From Peptoniphilaceae bacterium (GTDB lineage Bacteria; Bacillota; Clostridia; Tissierellales; Peptoniphilaceae): a DNA stretch of 64,000 bases. Shown here piece after piece: positions 43,852 through 51,975 of the stretch (its first letter is position 1; each line of letters begins with the position of its first letter). Location: assembly GCA_902363535.1 (NCBI GenBank), contig CABJAE010000011.1, positions 9,930-73,929 on the forward strand, in the 5' to 3' direction. Below the pieces are notes generated by a model, which did not search any database, was not told the DNA's origin, and saw nothing but the letters and a program-made list of their open reading frames with translations. The translations under genes were made by a program, and so were the position numbers.

Positions 43852-43873
43852 AAAGAGCGGTCGCCCGCTCTTT
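43852..43873 (-). terminator. Terminator/attenuator between rpsO and pnp
   Basis: Read on minus: nine perfect pairs AAAGAGCGG / CCGCTCTTT with GCGA loop, then CTTTAT. The modest U tract fits partial read-through to pnp. Confidence 0.75.
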
Positions 43874-43884
43874 AAAATCCTGTC

Positions 43885-44151
43885 TTAACCTCTGATTTCC
43901 AAACGTTCGATAAGGGATCTGTAACGTTCTACATCCTTGTTCTTTAAATAGCGGAGCAGGTTCCGTCTCTTACCGACCATTTTCAAAAGACCTCTACGAG
44001 AGTGGTGGTCTTTTTTATGTTCTTTTAAGTGTTCGTTCAGCGTATTAATGGTGTAGGTTAAAATAGCTACTTGAACTTCCGGAGAACCGGTGTCCCCTTC
44101 TTCTCTTTGATACGCTTTGATGATTTCTTGTTTCTTTTCTTTCGATAACAT
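43885..44151 (-). CDS. rpsO: 30S ribosomal protein S15
   Basis: 88 residues. Primary 16S-binding protein of the small subunit. Family blocks [31 protein letters not shown] and YLK are present. Start ATG 44151 after AGGAGG. The leader upstream folds into a likely autoregulatory structure. Confidence 0.97.
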   Translation of the reverse strand: MLSKEKKQEIIKAYQREEGDTGSPEVQVAILTYTINTLNEHLKEHKKDHHSRRGLLKMVGKRRNLLRYLKNKDVERYRSLIERLEIRG

Positions 44152-44174
44152 AATGTCCTCCTAATTAAAATTCG

Positions 44175-44217
44175 GTTTGACTAAGTAAGCGTCGAGGATC
44201 GACAAACTGAGCCAAAC
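44175..44217 (-). promoter_or_regulatory. Structured rpsO leader, candidate S15 autoregulatory element
   Basis: Read on minus: outer stem GTTTGGCT / AGTCAAAC (44210-44217 with 44175-44182, one G-T pair) encloses hairpin GTCGA-TCC-TCGAC (44091-44103 plus 100, i.e. 44191-44203), with A/T-rich joints. S15 represses its own mRNA through different structures in different bacteria; assignment is by position and fold. Confidence 0.5.
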
Positions 44218-44232
44218 TAACAATACTCGAGT

Positions 44233-44261
44233 ATTTTACCATTAATCGGCTATTTTGTAAA
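44233..44261 (-). promoter_or_regulatory. rpsO promoter within the ribF 3' end
   Basis: On minus TTTACA (44256-44261), 17-base spacer, TAAAAT (44233-44238). A 14-base perfect palindrome AATACTCGAGTATT (44222-44235) overlaps the -10 and the start site. Confidence 0.6.
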
Positions 44262-45188
44262 TTCTTCCCGGGAAATTCGCTCGCGAATATCGGACAAATC
44301 CTTGTCCATGCGCGCCTTCAATGCCTCCACGCCGTCGAAGGCTTCTTCCGGCCGAATGAATTCCAAGAGAGCCACGTCGATAATTTTTCCGTAGAGGCTG
44401 TCCCCTTCGTAATCGTAGAGATAGGTTTCCACCTTGATCCCCTGTTCATCAAAGGTCGGGTTGGTGCCGATGTTTGTGGCGCCGTAGTAATATATCTCGT
44501 CTACGGTTACGCCGGTAAGGTAGACGCCGTATTTCGGCACGACGTAATTGGCGTTATATAGAATATTTGCCGTGGGAATGCCGATGGTACGGCCCAGTTG
44601 CTTGCCGGGAACCACCTTGCCTCGAATGGTAAATGGCCGCGTTAAAAGGACTCGGGCAAGCTTTACGTCCCCTTCTTTTACCGCAGAACGAATGCGCGTG
44701 CTGGAAATGGCTTCATCCTCGTAAGTGACGGCTTTTTTTACGGAGAGGGCGATGTCATTCGCCTTGCAAAGCTCATCCAAGGTAGTTACATCTCCGGAGG
44801 CCTTAAAACCGAAGCGATAATCGTAGCCGACGACGACGCCTTTGGCCTTTAAGTGGCCGACTAAAAAATCCGTAACGAAAGCTTCCGGGCTCATGCGCAT
44901 AATCCGCTTGGTAAATTCGATTTCGTAAATTATATCGATGCCCATTTCACGAAGAATGTCGTGTTTTTGAGAACGCGAGGTTAAAAGTTCCTGAGAAATG
45001 CCGTCGGTCGTGTTTTTCGTGTGGGTCTTAAACATAAGAACGGAAGATCGGCAATTTAATTTCTTTGCCATCTCTACTACTTCTTCGATCAAAGCTTTGT
45101 GACCGCTGTGTAAACCGTCGAAATTTCCTAAAGCGATGGTCGCCTCTTGGGAAATTTCCGAGTCTAAATCGACTTGTATAACCTCCAT
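44250..45188 (-). CDS. ribF: Bifunctional riboflavin kinase/FAD synthetase
   Basis: 312 residues. Makes FMN then FAD. N-terminal FAD synthetase nucleotidyltransferase (ALGNFDGLHSGHKAL; SSTRIRSAV) and C-terminal riboflavin kinase (GRTIGIPTANI; YGVYLTGV). ATG 45188 is chosen over the GTG two codons earlier because GAGG lies five bases upstream. Eight bases after truB. Confidence 0.95.
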   Translation of the reverse strand: MEVIQVDLDSEISQEATIALGNFDGLHSGHKALIEEVVEMAKKLNCRSSVLMFKTHTKNTTDGISQELLTSRSQKHDILREMGIDIIYEIEFTKRIMRMSPEAFVTDFLVGHLKAKGVVVGYDYRFGFKASGDVTTLDELCKANDIALSVKKAVTYEDEAISSTRIRSAVKEGDVKLARVLLTRPFTIRGKVVPGKQLGRTIGIPTANILYNANYVVPKYGVYLTGVTVDEIYYYGATNIGTNPTFDEQGIKVETYLYDYEGDSLYGKIIDVALLEFIRPEEAFDGVEALKARMDKDLSDIRERISREEFTK

Positions 45189-45195
45189 AAACACC

Positions 45196-46071
45196 TCAAA
45201 CTAATACTTTTTTCATGCAAACATTCGTCGTGCCATCTTCTTCCTTCACGATGCCCAGGCCCACAAAGACATCCCCTGCGTAAATCCGATAGATGGGGGC
45301 CTTTTCCACGGGAAAGGAAATTCGCGTGGACATGCCGTTGGTCATGGGCTTTAATCGCTTTGCGGGCAAATGAATCGGCGGAAGATGGTCGAGAAGCCGG
45401 TCCATGGGAAGCAATAGGCTTTTTCGCGCATCGAGGGGCATGGCCTCCAATGCCTCGATGGTGTAGGAACCGTCGACGGTGGTGTTTCCCACAGACACGC
45501 GGCGAAGATCCGACATGGTGAGGAAGCAGCCGGCCGCCACGCCGATGTCGTCTAAAAGTGTGCGGATATAGGTACCGGAAGACACTTCCGCCAAAAGGCT
45601 GATCTCTGTGTCGCCGCGTTCTAAACAGGCAAGCTTCGTCACGGTAATGGGCCGTTTCTTTCGCGGAACGCAGATGCCCATGCGGGCGTAGTCGTAGAGC
45701 TTTTTGCCCTTGTATTTCAGCGCCGAGTGCATGGGCGGCAATTGAAGCTGCTCCCCCGTAAATGTCCGGAGAATATCGTCGAGATTGTCGGGAATCGGCA
45801 CATCGCTTCGGGCATAGACCACGCCCGTCGTGTCTCCCGTGTCCGTGCGAATGCCTCTTACCGCTCGGGCCAAATAGGCTTTTTTATCGTCGGAGATGTA
45901 CTCCGCCACCTTTGTGGCCTTGCCGATGCAGATAGGCAGAAGGCCCGTGGCCATGGGATCCAGTGTGCCCGTGTGGCCCACTTGCTTCGTTTCGTACAGA
46001 CGGCGCATTTTCTGTACTACGTCGTGAGAAGTCCAACCTGCAGGCTTATCCACTAATAAAATACCGTTCAT
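45196..46071 (-). CDS. truB: tRNA pseudouridine(55) synthase
   Basis: 291 residues. Isomerises U55 in the tRNA T-loop. Catalytic aspartate in VGHTGTLDPMATGLLP; start MNGILLVDKPAGWTSHDVV is diagnostic; C-terminal PUA-like part. Overlaps nrnA by 4 bases. Confidence 0.95.
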   Translation of the reverse strand: MNGILLVDKPAGWTSHDVVQKMRRLYETKQVGHTGTLDPMATGLLPICIGKATKVAEYISDDKKAYLARAVRGIRTDTGDTTGVVYARSDVPIPDNLDDILRTFTGEQLQLPPMHSALKYKGKKLYDYARMGICVPRKKRPITVTKLACLERGDTEISLLAEVSSGTYIRTLLDDIGVAAGCFLTMSDLRRVSVGNTTVDGSYTIEALEAMPLDARKSLLLPMDRLLDHLPPIHLPAKRLKPMTNGMSTRISFPVEKAPIYRIYAGDVFVGLGIVKEEDGTTNVCMKKVLV

Positions 46072-47054
46072 CGATCCCTGTTTTCTATCTTTTCCCGCAC
46101 CAAGGCTTCCACCTTGGCCAGGACATTTTCGAGACTGTCCCCTTGGGACGCGCCGGCTGCGCGGATGTGGCCGCCGCCGCCGAAGACGGAAGCAAATTCC
46201 GTGCAGTCCAAATAGCTTTTCGAGCGGAAGGACAGCTTCACTTCGTCGGCCTTTTCTTTCAGGAAAATCGCCATTTCCACGCCGTCGATGTTCCGCGCCT
46301 TTTCTACGATGCCTTCAGTTGCATCCTTCGCAGCGCCGGTGCGTTCCATGTCCTCTAAGTGGCATATGGCGAGGGATACTTTTCCGTCGGCCATAAACTT
46401 CAGATCGGACAAGACGCGGGCGTGGAGGGCCAGCTTTTCTTTCGACATGGACTGATACACGGATCGAACCACGACATTGTGATCGCAGTCGGCGTCATAA
46501 AGGGCGGCGATCATGCGGTGGGTGTCTCCCGTCACGCTGTCGTATTGAAAGCTCCCCGTGTCCGTGGAGATCGCCGTGTAAAGCCCCGTGGCCATGGCAG
46601 GCGTGAGCTCAATGTCCATGGCTTCAAACACCTGAAAGAGCACTTCGCCCGTAGAGGTCGCCTTCGGCAAGACGCAGTTTAAATCGGCATAAGCATCGTT
46701 GCTCATGTGGTGATCGATGTTCACCGTATAGGCGGCCTTTTCAAAGAGCGCCTCGCCTTTGGTGCCGAAACGATGGACGTCCGACGAATCCAAGGCGATT
46801 AACAGAGGCAGGGGCTCATGGATCGAGTCGATGTCAACCCGCTCTTTTGTGGAGGGCAAAAAGGCAAAGTCTGCCGGCACGTCGTCATTTGAGACGTAGA
46901 TCACCTTTTTACCCATGCCTTTTAAACAGCCCCACATAGCTTCCAAGCTTCCGAGATTGTCGCCGTCGGGACTCTTGTGGGAAATTATCCCCACAACCTC
47001 CGCGTCCTCAATTCTTTTCTTTAATTGCTCGGCGAATGCCTTGATATCACTCAC
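46068..47054 (-). CDS. nrnA: DHH-family oligoribonuclease/pAp phosphatase
   Basis: 328 residues. Degrades nanoRNA and pAp. DHH motifs: SHKSPDGDNLGS (about 25-36), ALDSSD, NIDHHMSND, then the DHHA1 domain ending in GGGGHIRAAG. It lies between rbfA and truB, a usual position in Bacillota, overlapping each. Confidence 0.92.
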   Translation of the reverse strand: MSDIKAFAEQLKKRIEDAEVVGIISHKSPDGDNLGSLEAMWGCLKGMGKKVIYVSNDDVPADFAFLPSTKERVDIDSIHEPLPLLIALDSSDVHRFGTKGEALFEKAAYTVNIDHHMSNDAYADLNCVLPKATSTGEVLFQVFEAMDIELTPAMATGLYTAISTDTGSFQYDSVTGDTHRMIAALYDADCDHNVVVRSVYQSMSKEKLALHARVLSDLKFMADGKVSLAICHLEDMERTGAAKDATEGIVEKARNIDGVEMAIFLKEKADEVKLSFRSKSYLDCTEFASVFGGGGHIRAAGASQGDSLENVLAKVEALVREKIENRDR

Positions 47055-47409
47055 CGCGATGCTCCGATTCCATCACCTTATTGATGGTCTCTTCCAAGGC
47101 CATGCCCTTTTCGATGCTTTCGTCCAGCTCCAGAATCAGCTCCGGCATGGCTCTTAATTTTAAGCGACTTCCCAGCTCTTTTTTCATAAAGCCTTTGGCG
47201 CTTTCAAGGCCTTCCATGGCATCTTTTTTTGCCTCGTCGTCGCCGAAAATGGAAATCCCTACGGTGGCGTAAGAGAGATCCCGCGTGACGGAGACGAAGG
47301 AGACGCTGGTTAAGGGAGGGATCCGAGGATCTTTCAATTTGTTTTGAATGATGTCGGAGAGTTCCCTCTTCACTTCTTCTGAAATACGGTGAACTCGTTT
47401 ATCCTTCAT
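47047..47409 (-). CDS. rbfA: Ribosome-binding factor A
   Basis: 120 residues. Aids late 30S maturation. KH-type fold with RISEEVKRELSDIIQNKLKDPR and a middle ATVGISIFGD block. One base separates it from infB. Confidence 0.94.
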   Translation of the reverse strand: MKDKRVHRISEEVKRELSDIIQNKLKDPRIPPLTSVSFVSVTRDLSYATVGISIFGDDEAKKDAMEGLESAKGFMKKELGSRLKLRAMPELILELDESIEKGMALEETINKVMESEHRGE

Positions 47410-47410
47410 G

Positions 47411-49825
47411 TTAAATTTCCTTCTTAATTTCTTTTTCGATATAGCATTCCAGCAAGTCGTTGACTTGAATGTCGTTGAAGTTTTCCACCATGAGGCCGCC
47501 TTCGTACCCTTGAGCGATTTCCTTGGCGTCGTCTTGGAAGCGCTTCAACGAAGAGATGGGGCCTTCGTGAATAATCACGTCGTCGCGCAGGACTTTAACG
47601 AATGCTTTTCGTGCAATTTTTCCCTTGAGAACGTAAATACCGGCGACGATGTCGTTGGAGGGAAGCTTGAAGGTTTCGCGAACCTCGCAGCGCCCCAGAA
47701 CTTCTTCGGTGATTTCCGGTGTCAACATACCGCTAATGGCATTTTTCACGTCGTTTAGGATGTCGTAAATGACGCGATAAGTGCGCACATCCACTTCTTC
47801 TTGTTTAGCCAACTCGATGGCGTTAATGTTCGGGCGTACATTAAAACCGATGACCAAAGCATTGGACGCGGAGGCCAGGTTAATGTCGCTTTCATTGATT
47901 CCGCCGGTGCCGGAGTGAATGATGTTTACTTGCACTTCATCCACATCTTCGTTGTCGTTTAATTTCAAGAGGGATTGGTTCAGCGCTTCTACCGTCCCCT
48001 TGACGTCGGCCTTGACGACCAGGTTCAGATCCTTGAGCTCGCCTTCTTTGATCTTGTCGAAGAGATTGTTCAGGGATACCTTGTTCTTGGAGGCCAGCTT
48101 TTCTTCCCGTTCGTGGGCGATGTTTCTCGCGGCAATTTCTCTCGCGGTCTTTTCATCTTGAACGGCATAGACCGTATCCCCTGCGTTGGGAACGCCGTCG
48201 AGCCCCAGAACCACAACCGGAGTGGCCGGACCGGCCGTCTTCAAGCGCTTCTTCTTGTCATCGGTCATGGCCCGAATGTGGCCGTAGCAGGTACCGCTGA
48301 CGATATAGCTGTCGCTGGTTAAGGTGCCCTTTTGCACGAGAATGGTAGCCATGGGGCCCTTGCCCTTGTCGAGACGGGCTTCCACAATGGTGCCGATGGC
48401 CAGGCGATCGGGATTGGCCTTCAGTTCCAATACTTCTGCTACGAGAAGCACCATGTCGAGAAGCTCGGGAATCCCTTCCTTCGTCTTTGCAGAGACTTCG
48501 ACCATAATGGTGTCGCCACCCCAATCTTCGCAAACCAGGCCTTCTTCAGTTAATTCCTGGCGCACGCGATCGGGATTCGCGCCTTCTCTGTCGATTTTAT
48601 TAATGGCGACGATAATGGGCACGTCGGCTGCCTTGGCGTGGTGAATCGCCTCTCTCGTTTGCGGCATGACGCCGTCATCGGCTGCGACGACGAGGATGGC
48701 GATGTCCGTAATGGACGCCCCTCTGGAGCGCATGGCCGTAAAGGCTTCGTGACCCGGCGTATCCAAAAACGTAATCAGTTTGCCGTTGGCCGAAACTTGG
48801 TAGGCGCCGATGTGTTGGGTAATGCCGCCGGCTTCCGATGCGGTGACGTGGCTCTTTTTAATGACGTCCAAAATCGAGGTTTTGCCGTGGTCGACGTGGC
48901 CCATAACCGTAACGACCGGCGGTCGTTCCACCAAACTGTCTTCGGGATCTTCCTGATCTAAATTGTAGATCTCTTCGATATTCGAATCCGATTCGGAAAT
49001 AAATTCGATCTCGATAGAAAGTTCGTCGGCTAAAATTTCAATGACATCCCGATCGATGGATTCGTTTTGTGTCGCCATAACACCTAATCCGATTAATTTT
49101 GTTATAACTTGTGCCAAGCTGATGCCGACTGTGTCGGCAAATTCCTTCACCGTTAAGGGTGCCTTGATCTTAATAGCCCCGTCCCCCTTTACATCTTCCT
49201 TCGCCATACGTTCTTTACGCTTTTGGCTTCTGGACTTTTTCTTCGGCGCCTTGGGTTTTTCAAAATCTTGAACCCGTTGGCCGCCCTCTTCCCTGTTGCG
49301 CGCTTTTTTCGCTTCTTTTTGTTTTTTCTTCTTGTTCTTCTTTTTATCGGAATGCTTGCCGCCCGTGCCGTCTGAAAATTGCTTTTCTTCGTGAACATTC
49401 ACGTCCTCTGCGCTCTTTTCAGGCTCTTTGCGTAAAGGCGTAGGCGCTTCTTTGGCCGCAGCCGGTTCCGCTTGTTTGCGGGGTTTTTGCGGCTCTTTTT
49501 TTTCTTCGGATTTCTTCGGCATCTTCTCTTCTTTTTTCGGCTTCGACTCCTTGGTCTCAGGCGCAGGTTTTTTCACAGGTGCCGCTTCCTGTTTTTTCTC
49601 TTTCTTCGCCTTGGTTTCGGTATCTTTCTTTTCCGGTTCGTTTTCGCCCGTACTCTGGGCGCTTTGCGCCTTTCGGATATAATTCAAAAGATCCTTTTGC
49701 TGCTCTTCAGTTAAAGTACTCATGTGACTTTTCACGGTAATATCCGCCCGGGCCAGAATTTCCATTAAATCCTTGCTGGCCATGCCGTATTCCTTGGCTA
49801 CCGTATACACTCGTTTGTTCGACAT
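47411..49825 (-). CDS. infB: Translation initiation factor IF-2
   Basis: 804 residues. GTPase that brings initiator tRNA to the ribosome. N-terminal IF2_N (about 1-50), a long lysine/glutamate/proline-rich disordered linker (about 60-215), second IF2_N, G domain with [17 protein letters not shown] and NKID, then domains II-IV. Starts 26 bases after rnpM; the L7Ae-type gene often found here is absent. Confidence 0.96.
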   Translation of the reverse strand: MSNKRVYTVAKEYGMASKDLMEILARADITVKSHMSTLTEEQQKDLLNYIRKAQSAQSTGENEPEKKDTETKAKKEKKQEAAPVKKPAPETKESKPKKEEKMPKKSEEKKEPQKPRKQAEPAAAKEAPTPLRKEPEKSAEDVNVHEEKQFSDGTGGKHSDKKKNKKKKQKEAKKARNREEGGQRVQDFEKPKAPKKKSRSQKRKERMAKEDVKGDGAIKIKAPLTVKEFADTVGISLAQVITKLIGLGVMATQNESIDRDVIEILADELSIEIEFISESDSNIEEIYNLDQEDPEDSLVERPPVVTVMGHVDHGKTSILDVIKKSHVTASEAGGITQHIGAYQVSANGKLITFLDTPGHEAFTAMRSRGASITDIAILVVAADDGVMPQTREAIHHAKAADVPIIVAINKIDREGANPDRVRQELTEEGLVCEDWGGDTIMVEVSAKTKEGIPELLDMVLLVAEVLELKANPDRLAIGTIVEARLDKGKGPMATILVQKGTLTSDSYIVSGTCYGHIRAMTDDKKKRLKTAGPATPVVVLGLDGVPNAGDTVYAVQDEKTAREIAARNIAHEREEKLASKNKVSLNNLFDKIKEGELKDLNLVVKADVKGTVEALNQSLLKLNDNEDVDEVQVNIIHSGTGGINESDINLASASNALVIGFNVRPNINAIELAKQEEVDVRTYRVIYDILNDVKNAISGMLTPEITEEVLGRCEVRETFKLPSNDIVAGIYVLKGKIARKAFVKVLRDDVIIHEGPISSLKRFQDDAKEIAQGYEGGLMVENFNDIQVNDLLECYIEKEIKKEI

Positions 49826-49851
49826 GAGAACACCTCCTTAATATAAGGGGT

Positions 49852-50121
49852 TTATAGATCTGAAAGTGATTTGCGCAGCGATTCAATGGCCTCTTCGGAC
49901 AAATCTTTGCCCAATGCCTTATAGATGGCCTTCGATTTAATCGCCTTATTTAAACACTTTATATCTTTACAAACATAAGCACCTCTGCCGTTTGCTTTTC
50001 CCGTTTCATCTATAAAAACCTCTTGTTCTTTATTTTTTACGATTCGTGTGAGCTCTTTTTTCGGTTTCGATTCTGAACACCCGACGCATTTGCGCAAGGG
50101 CACTTTTTTTGGCTTGTTCAT
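49852..50121 (-). CDS. rnpM: YlxR/RnpM, RNase P modulator
   Basis: 89 residues. Small RNA-binding protein with the family start PLRKCVGCSESKPKKELTR and GRGAYVC. Reported in Gram-positives to bind RNase P RNA and modulate its activity. Conserved place between nusA and infB. Confidence 0.9.
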   Translation of the reverse strand: MNKPKKVPLRKCVGCSESKPKKELTRIVKNKEQEVFIDETGKANGRGAYVCKDIKCLNKAIKSKAIYKALGKDLSEEAIESLRKSLSDL

Positions 50122-50133
50122 GGATGAATCCTC

Positions 50134-51423
50134 TTACTCATCTTCTTTCGCTTTCTCCGCTTCTTCTTCGTAATCTTCTTCCGAGGACGAATCCGCGTCT
50201 TTAAATAGATCCGATAAGTCCATGCCCGTTAAGCCGCCGATGCTGGCGAAATTATCGGCCTCATTGGATTCGATTTTTTCTTCGACGGGAGAATATTCAT
50301 CTGCCGCTGACACGTCCGGCGCCTCGGCTTGGGTATTTTCGAAGTAGGTTCTGAAGTCGTCTGCATCCATTCCCAAAGAATCCAGGTATTCGTCAAATTG
50401 GGTTTCGGATTTTATGTCAATCTTCCAATTGGTCAATTTCGCTGCCAGACGTGCGTTTTGGCCTTCCTTGCCAATGGCCAAGGACAGTTGATAGTCCGGA
50501 ACCACGACCATGGCCGATTTCTCCCGTTGATTGATGAAAACTTCCACTACTTTCGACGGGCTCAAGGCGTTGCCGATAAAGGCGGCAATGTCTTTTTCCC
50601 AAATGACGATGTCAATTTTTTCATCGTGGAGCTCGTCGACGATGGTCTTCACGCGGCTGCCTTTAAATCCGACGCAGGCGCCCAGGGGATCCACGTCCTC
50701 GTCCTTGCTGAACACGGCGATCTTCGTTCGGCTTCCGGCTTCTCTCGCAATGGAAAAGATTTCGACGATGCCGTCGTGAATTTCCGGTACCTCCAGTTCA
50801 AAGAGGCGGCGCACCAGATTGGGATGGCTTCTGGAGAGCACGATTTGCGGCCCTTTGGGCTGCTTATTTACTTCCAGTACCAACATTTTGTAGCGATCGC
50901 CTTGGTGGTAGGACTCCCCTTGAATTTGCTCCGATACGGGCAAAATGGCTTCGGTTTTTCCTAAATCCACAAAGACATTGCCTTTGGTCACTCTTTGTAC
51001 GTCACATGTAATGATTTCATTTTCCCGATCGGCGTAATCGTCGTAAATCACGTCGCGCTCGGCGTCTTTGATCCGTTGAATGACGACTTGTCTCGCCGTT
51101 TGTGCAGCGATGCGGCCGAATTTTTCCGGATCGATTTTTTCGTAATAAATGTCGCCGATTTCGAGCCTCGGGTTTTCTCTTCGCGCATCTTCCACGGCGA
51201 TTTCCGTGTTCTCGTCAAAGACTTCATCCACCACTTCTTTTTCGGCGGCCAGGGAAATTTCTCCCGTATCCCGATTGATTTCAACAATGACATTCTGTGT
51301 CGTTCCGAAATTTTTCTTGTAGCTGGACACAAGAGCCGTTTCCAGGGCCTCGATAATCACGTCTTCCGGGATTCCTTTTTCGCTTTCCAATTGCTTCAGA
51401 GCTAAAATAAACTCTTCGTTCAT
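50134..51423 (-). CDS. nusA: Transcription termination/antitermination factor NusA
   Basis: 429 residues. N-terminal RNA-polymerase-binding domain, S1 (about 135-200, VTKGNVFVDLGKTEAILP) and two KH domains (VDPLGACVGFKGSRV; LAIGKEGQNARLAAKL). It ends with an acidic tail rich in D and E. No C-terminal AR2 repeat, as in other Gram-positives. Confidence 0.95.
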   Translation of the reverse strand: MNEEFILALKQLESEKGIPEDVIIEALETALVSSYKKNFGTTQNVIVEINRDTGEISLAAEKEVVDEVFDENTEIAVEDARRENPRLEIGDIYYEKIDPEKFGRIAAQTARQVVIQRIKDAERDVIYDDYADRENEIITCDVQRVTKGNVFVDLGKTEAILPVSEQIQGESYHQGDRYKMLVLEVNKQPKGPQIVLSRSHPNLVRRLFELEVPEIHDGIVEIFSIAREAGSRTKIAVFSKDEDVDPLGACVGFKGSRVKTIVDELHDEKIDIVIWEKDIAAFIGNALSPSKVVEVFINQREKSAMVVVPDYQLSLAIGKEGQNARLAAKLTNWKIDIKSETQFDEYLDSLGMDADDFRTYFENTQAEAPDVSAADEYSPVEEKIESNEADNFASIGGLTGMDLSDLFKDADSSSEEDYEEEAEKAKEDE

Positions 51424-51440
51424 CGTTTTTTCTTTGCCTC

Positions 51441-51902
51441 CTAAAATTCAATGACCTGTCGCATTAATGAGATGGATTTTGAATCAAAGGTGACAATATT
51501 TCCATCTTCTGTGCGGATATCCACGGTGTCGTCGCCGTAGTCCGCTAAAATACCTACATATTCTTTTTGGTCGTTTACTTTTTTGTACAGGTGAACCTCG
51601 ACCTTTTTTCCCATGTTCCTGCGGTAATCATCTTTCGTGCGAATGGGCCGATCCAATCCGGGGGACTGAACCTCCAGGGTATACTTGCCTTCAAACAAAT
51701 CCTTGTCGTCGATCATGTCTCCTACGGCACGGGATATATCGGCGCAGTCGTCGATTTGCACCCCATCGGGATGATACACCGTAATTATAATGCGCGACGG
51801 ATTTTTGTTGGTGATGGCAATTTCCACCACCTCATACTCTCGCTCGGCGGCCGCTTTTTCCGCCGCCTCCGAAACAATCGCGCGTACTTGAGAATGTTTC
51901 AA
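51441..51902 (-). CDS. rimP: Ribosome maturation factor RimP
   Basis: 153 residues from TTG 51902, chosen because GGGAGGTGA lies five bases upstream. The in-frame ATG at 51917 would sit inside that site. 30S assembly factor: EVVEIAITNKNPSRIIITVYH, then EVQSPGLDRPI and the C-terminal SH3-like part. First gene of the nusA operon, directly behind a terminator-like hairpin. Confidence 0.9.
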   Translation of the reverse strand: MKHSQVRAIVSEAAEKAAAEREYEVVEIAITNKNPSRIIITVYHPDGVQIDDCADISRAVGDMIDDKDLFEGKYTLEVQSPGLDRPIRTKDDYRRNMGKKVEVHLYKKVNDQKEYVGILADYGDDTVDIRTEDGNIVTFDSKSISLMRQVIEF

Positions 51903-51917
51903 GAACTCACCTCCCAT

Positions 51918-51948
51918 AAAAAACTAGAGTGGTGGACCCACTCTAGTT
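51918..51948 (-). terminator. Terminator/attenuator between polC and rimP
   Basis: Read on minus: eleven perfect pairs AACTAGAGTGG / CCACTCTAGTT with a five-base loop, then TTTTTT. The U run ends only three bases before the GGGAGG of rimP, so it acts right at the rimP leader. Confidence 0.8.
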
Positions 51949-51975
51949 CTACTCGTCTATCTTTTCTTTAGTATA

